Shown: positions 61,739 to 64,000 of the stretch, piece by piece
How positions within the stretch are numbered: the first letter of the stretch is position 1
How the letters are laid out: each line of letters begins with the position of its first letter
Origin: Leptodontidium sp. MPI-SDFR-AT-0119
Taxonomy: Eukaryota; Ascomycota; Leotiomycetes; Helotiales; Leptodontidiaceae
Assembly: GCA_020726505.1 (NCBI GenBank)
Contig: JAHLEZ010000004.1
Span: 2,232,001-2,296,000 of the forward strand
Direction of reading: 5' to 3'
DNA: 64,000 nt
Notes under the pieces: model-generated
Database searches by the model: none
What the model saw: the letters and a program-made list of their open reading frames with translations, nothing else
Told to the model about the DNA's origin: nothing
Translations under genes and position numbers: made by a program

Positions 61739-62611
61739 TATGATTGCAGGTCAACCGTATAATCGCGATCAACAATTCCGCATGTGATTGAGTCGTAACC
61801 TCGAAATCCAAAAGTAACCGACGGAGCGCATAGATGAGAGAGAAGCAACTGAAAGAAAGATAAGAAACAACAGAGGGAACGGAAGATCAAATAGTCAAAA
61901 GTACCTGCCCGTCCACCGAGCGAACCCACAGATACGACATCTAGACATGCCGATTAGTACTCTTGTAAAACACCATGGTCGAGGTGTGCCCTGTCAAGCA
62001 ACCCAGACAGCTGTTAGAACGTCCCACTTGGGGCGTAGAATGGAGCGAGAACCACAGTTTTTGCAGACGGGCTCGGCGAGGCTTGAAGGTTTGACGCCCA
62101 CTTGTCGATCTGACTTTGGAGCTGGAAAGACCGGCTTTACATCTGATTCGATGTCTTGGCCTTATCAGTACAGTAGGTAGGGGAGGGTGCAGAGGGTGCG
62201 TTACCTTTGCCTTCTGGAAGCTCGCGGGCCGGATGGAAGGCGGCGCGGTTTCGTCAGCGAAGGAAAATCTAGAGATAAGCAGAACTTATCGTTGGTGCGT
62301 TTGGCGGGGCGGTTACGCGAAATCGTATGCGATTACCTAAGTCCTGTTGATAAGTGCGCCGCGCCTTCGAGGGGCCGCATCTCGAGCACCGCCGGCTTAA
62401 ATTTTATAATAACGGCACCGTTAGAACCGCGCGCGCGCGGCCGTCAAAATGGGCCTGTAGGCGAGCGATTTGGACAGGTAGTTGCCGAGATATTAAGAGG
62501 CAAAAGTCACGTGATATCAAGAGAGGTACAAGACCGAGGGCACTCGCGACACGCAATATAAGGGTCTATAAAAGAGGTAGATTTTAAGTAGAAGGAAGTC
62601 CTAGCTAGCTA
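61739..62611. other. Transporter promoter and Crypton 3' flank
   Basis: 873 bases. The first 500 bases resemble the host genome and should hold the transporter promoter and leader. From about 62340 the sequence becomes GC-rich (GCGCCGCGCC, GCATCTCGAGCACCGCCGGC) with a 14-base palindrome CCGCGCGCGCGCGG at 62427-62440; this is probably the Crypton 3' end. The exact border and target-site repeat cannot be set from one side. Confidence 0.45.
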
Positions 62612-64000
62612 CTATAGCCCTTTCGTTAACTGCTTACCGCGCGAAGCGCCGCCCCGCCGCCCCCAGAGCCCCCCGCGGCCTCGCCTACTCTGTTTACCCT
62701 GCCCCCTCCCCTTCCCTCGCAGGCTCGGGCCCTCCTGGCCCTCCTGGCGGCGCTGGCGGCGCTGGCGTAACTCGTCCACGAGCTGGTTCAGGCTCCGGCC
62801 GGCGCGCAGCTGCTCGAGCTCGTCGACGGCCTCTTCCTCGGTCCTCCCCCGCGCTATACGGGCGCGGACCGCGTCCCAGATAACCTTGCGCCGACAGAAC
62901 TGGACCTTGATTGTATTCCCTGGCCGCCAGCGGCTCCCCCAGCGCTCTTCGAGCTCCCTGATCGCCACCTGGCCCGGTAGCCCGTCTCGCCACTCTCGCC
63001 AGGCGTCCTTGACTGTAAAGACTCGAGCCAGGGCTGTGACGGCTGGCAAGCCTGGCTCGATGAGAGGCGCGAGAGGGAGAGGCGTAGGCGTAGGCGTCGA
63101 GACGGGCGCTGTTACCGTGTCCGCTGTTAGTATCCCCGGCCCTGTACCTAAGTAGCTCGTGACTGAGGTTATCGTCGTAGTAATTGGGACTTGGCCTTGT
63201 ACGAGGGCATCGAGGCTGCTTTGCAGAGCCTGCAGTCGGTCCTCGAGCCGGCCCTCGAGCCGGCCGACGAGCCGCTGCGTGCTCTGGAGGATCGCCTCGC
63301 GCGCGCTCTCGAGGACACTACTCAGCTCGGGCAGCGCGCGCTCGAGGAGTAGGCTCCGTGGCTCGCTCGGCCCTGTAGCGTCGGCCTGGACGAGTAAGGC
63401 GAACTCGTCCCAATCTGGCCCGTAGAAAGGGGCGTAAGCGAAAAACGGCAGCGCGGGGTAGCGAGGCTGTAAGACAGCGAGGTCTTGTAAGAGGACGACG
63501 CGGAGGCGCCGTAGGAGCTTGAGGAACCCGTCGCCAGCGAGGTCATCTTCGTCGAGGCCGCCCTGCGCCCAGGTACACCGGCGCGCGCGCGCCTCAAAGC
63601 GGGCCTCCCACTCCTCGAGCCAGGGCCAGAGCTGCTTCTGGAGGGCGTACGGCGGCTCGTGGGCAGCACGCGCGAGGAAGTAGTCGCCAGTAGACGTTGA
63701 AAAGCCGGCGACGATACGCATAAACTGCCGCGGTAAGTGTGTAAGGTAAGCCTGGCAAAGGACGCTCTGGTTCCAGCGGCCAGCTTGCGAGATCTGCGCG
63801 AGCGAGCTGCCGTGCGTTTCTGCGCTCTGCGCGCCTACACGCCGCGGCAGGTGCGTCTTCTTCGTCGAGACGACCCCGGCTGCGCCAAAGACACGCCACG
63901 TCTCTTGAAGCTGCGTCGGGTACGAGAGCTCTTGCTCACGGTCCTGGCCAACGAGCACTTTGATTCGGTACCAGTCGCTCCGCTGGCGGAAAGACGGCGG
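62340..64000 (-). mobile_element. Crypton DNA transposon, right-hand part cut by window edge
   Basis: The stretch differs sharply in composition from the rest: strongly GC-rich, with GCG/CGC/GAG-rich runs and no sign of TpA enrichment from repeat-induced mutation. It encodes a tyrosine recombinase with a GCR1-type DNA-binding domain, the hallmark of fungal Cryptons. Cryptons move by a circular intermediate through Y-recombinase and lack terminal inverted repeats. The left border given here is a composition estimate; the other end lies beyond position 64000. Confidence 0.8.
62612..64000 (-). CDS. Crypton tyrosine recombinase, N-terminus beyond window
   Basis: The open frame runs from the window edge to its stop at 62612 without interruption (462 visible residues). 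The first visible part, RSDWYRIKVLVGQD, LSYPTQLQETWRVFGAAGV and KKTHLPRRVGAQ, matches the C-terminal half of the Crypton/Ndc10-like recombinase fold; AQISQAGRWNQS and CQAYLTHLPRQFMRIVAGF supply the second Arg and the catalytic Tyr. A helical coiled stretch (about residues 230-290 of the visible part) follows, then a GCR1_C-type DNA-binding domain: VFTVKDAWREWRDGLPGQVA, LEERWGSRWRPGNTIKVQF and CRRKVIWDAVRARIA. The end is Gly/Arg/Lys-rich. The N-terminal catalytic Arg lies outside the window. Absence of stops suggests a recent or selected copy. Confidence 0.85.
   Translation of the reverse strand, partial: PPSFRQRSDWYRIKVLVGQDREQELSYPTQLQETWRVFGAAGVVSTKKTHLPRRVGAQSAETHGSSLAQISQAGRWNQSVLCQAYLTHLPRQFMRIVAGFSTSTGDYFLARAAHEPPYALQKQLWPWLEEWEARFEARARRCTWAQGGLDEDDLAGDGFLKLLRRLRVVLLQDLAVLQPRYPALPFFAYAPFYGPDWDEFALLVQADATGPSEPRSLLLERALPELSSVLESAREAILQSTQRLVGRLEGRLEDRLQALQSSLDALVQGQVPITTTITSVTSYLGTGPGILTADTVTAPVSTPTPTPLPLAPLIEPGLPAVTALARVFTVKDAWREWRDGLPGQVAIRELEERWGSRWRPGNTIKVQFCRRKVIWDAVRARIARGRTEEEAVDELEQLRAGRSLNQLVDELRQRRQRRQEGQEGPSLRGKGRGQGKQSRRGRGGLWGRRGGASRGKQLTKGL

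Overview
The window is nuclear DNA of a filamentous ascomycete (Pezizomycotina). The signs are genes broken by short introns with GT(A/G)NGT donors, CTAAC-like branch sites and YAG acceptors; a fungal 447-residue beta-tubulin; a GPI-anchored CRH-type wall transglycosidase; a DUF3176 membrane protein; and a Crypton-type recombinase. The proteins feel most like Leotiomycetes (Helotiales), but that placement is an impression, not a test. I reconstructed exon structures by hand. In the spliced models the lengths come out as whole codons and the family motifs stay in frame.

Layout. 0-9 kb: an amino-acid permease (minus), a 72-residue microprotein (plus) and a Kha1-type K+/H+ antiporter (minus). 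9-12 kb: no convincing gene. 12.3-14.3 kb: a secreted type-B carboxylesterase. 14.3-35.7 kb: a gene-poor stretch of about 21 kb that is not AT-rich, holding only a bZIP transcription factor (26.4-27.3 kb) and a CIA30-domain protein (29.9-30.8 kb), plus hairpins, pentamer repeats and a 32-base C tract. 35.7-40.3 kb: beta-tubulin and the translation factor Gcn20, head to head over a 337-base promoter. 40.8-49.2 kb: a co-directional row of a DUF3176 membrane protein, a Whi2-like BTB protein whose start lacks an AUG, and two disordered orphan proteins. 53.2-61.7 kb: a CRH glycosidase with a disturbed C-terminal frame, a GH2 beta-mannosidase and an MFS transporter. 62.6 kb to the right edge: the 3' part of a GC-rich, apparently intact Crypton tyrosine recombinase.

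Functional view. Most genes are housekeeping: nutrient and ion transport, microtubules, amino-acid-starvation and stress signalling (Gcn20, Whi2), wall cross-linking (CRH) and polysaccharide or ester breakdown (beta-mannosidase, esterase). I see no biosynthetic cluster and no defence-like system. The least ordinary items are the Crypton, the Whi2 start without AUG, the CRH frame break, the bZIP terminal exon open in two frames, and a near-perfect 14-base-pair hairpin upstream of the CIA30 gene. No tRNA, rRNA or CRISPR array was recognised.
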